13,211 nucleotides of DNA from positions 1 to 13,211 of the forward strand of contig DBKH01000095.1 in the NCBI GenBank assembly GCA_002297815.1. The letters run 5' to 3'. Position 1 is the first letter of the stretch, and the number at the start of each line of letters is the position of its first letter. The notes below the pieces were generated by a model that was not told where the DNA came from, did not search any database, and worked only from the letters and a program-made list of their open reading frames with translations. The position numbers were made by a program, and so were the translations under genes. The DNA comes from Bacteroidales bacterium UBA755. GTDB taxonomy: Bacteria > Bacteroidota > Bacteroidia > Bacteroidales > UBA932. Shown one piece after another: positions 13,169-13,211 of this stretch.

Positions 13169-13211
13169 CACTTCGACAAGCTCAGTGACCGAACTGGCTG
13201 CTGAGCCTGTC
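13169..13211. repeat. palindromic repeat, cut by the window edge
   Basis: The 23-base unit CACTTCGACAAGCTCAGTGACCG (13169-13191) recurs from the 11294-11381 block. Its inverted partner CTGAGCCTGTC begins at 13201 and runs off the end. It sits just after the thioesterase stop codon, again at the end of a gene. Confidence 0.85.

Overview
The window looks like a chromosomal segment from a member of the Bacteroidales (phylum Bacteroidota). The sigma factor is the short, about 286-residue RpoD typical of that phylum. Several gene starts lie behind the phylum's promoter pattern (TTTG about 19 bases before TAnnTTTG) rather than E. coli-type -35/-10 boxes, and clear Shine-Dalgarno sequences are scarce. 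The genus cannot be fixed from the sequence alone.

Layout. Bases 1-124 may hold the end of an unknown reading frame with a duplicated 35-base segment. Bases 125-1240 carry no convincing protein gene but hold at least five imperfect inverted repeats. The strongest is a 206-base element at 1014-1219 that folds into a closed, branched structure. A minus-strand operon follows, read from right to left: dnaN (beta sliding clamp, 2863-3981), a DnaQ-like 3'-5' exonuclease with an ExoX-type C-terminal segment (1836-2843), and a fumarylacetoacetate-hydrolase-like protein that has lost its metal ligands (1241-1804). Divergently, on the plus strand, come htrA/degP (4154-5641), a strong hairpin, then the tightly packed run rpoD-argS-ygiQ (5724-10101), in which rpoD and argS share one base (TAATG). 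Next are a small acidic conserved-type protein (10200-10568) and a predicted YiiX-like cysteine amidase lipoprotein (10636-11313). Convergent to these is a membrane-anchored LytTR regulator (11384-12202, minus). Divergent from it is an acyl-ACP thioesterase (12443-13159).

Most of the window is housekeeping: replication processivity, periplasmic protein quality control, the primary sigma factor, tRNA charging and fatty-acid release. The less ordinary parts are the structured gene-free tract at the left, a 23-base palindromic repeat family (11294-11381 and 13169-13211) that sits at gene ends and supplies or abuts stop codons, a terminator-like hairpin inside the apparent leader of the small acidic protein, and three copies of a GGGAYG-centred motif around the LytTR promoter. 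No tRNA, rRNA, CRISPR array, transposase or prophage gene was recognised.
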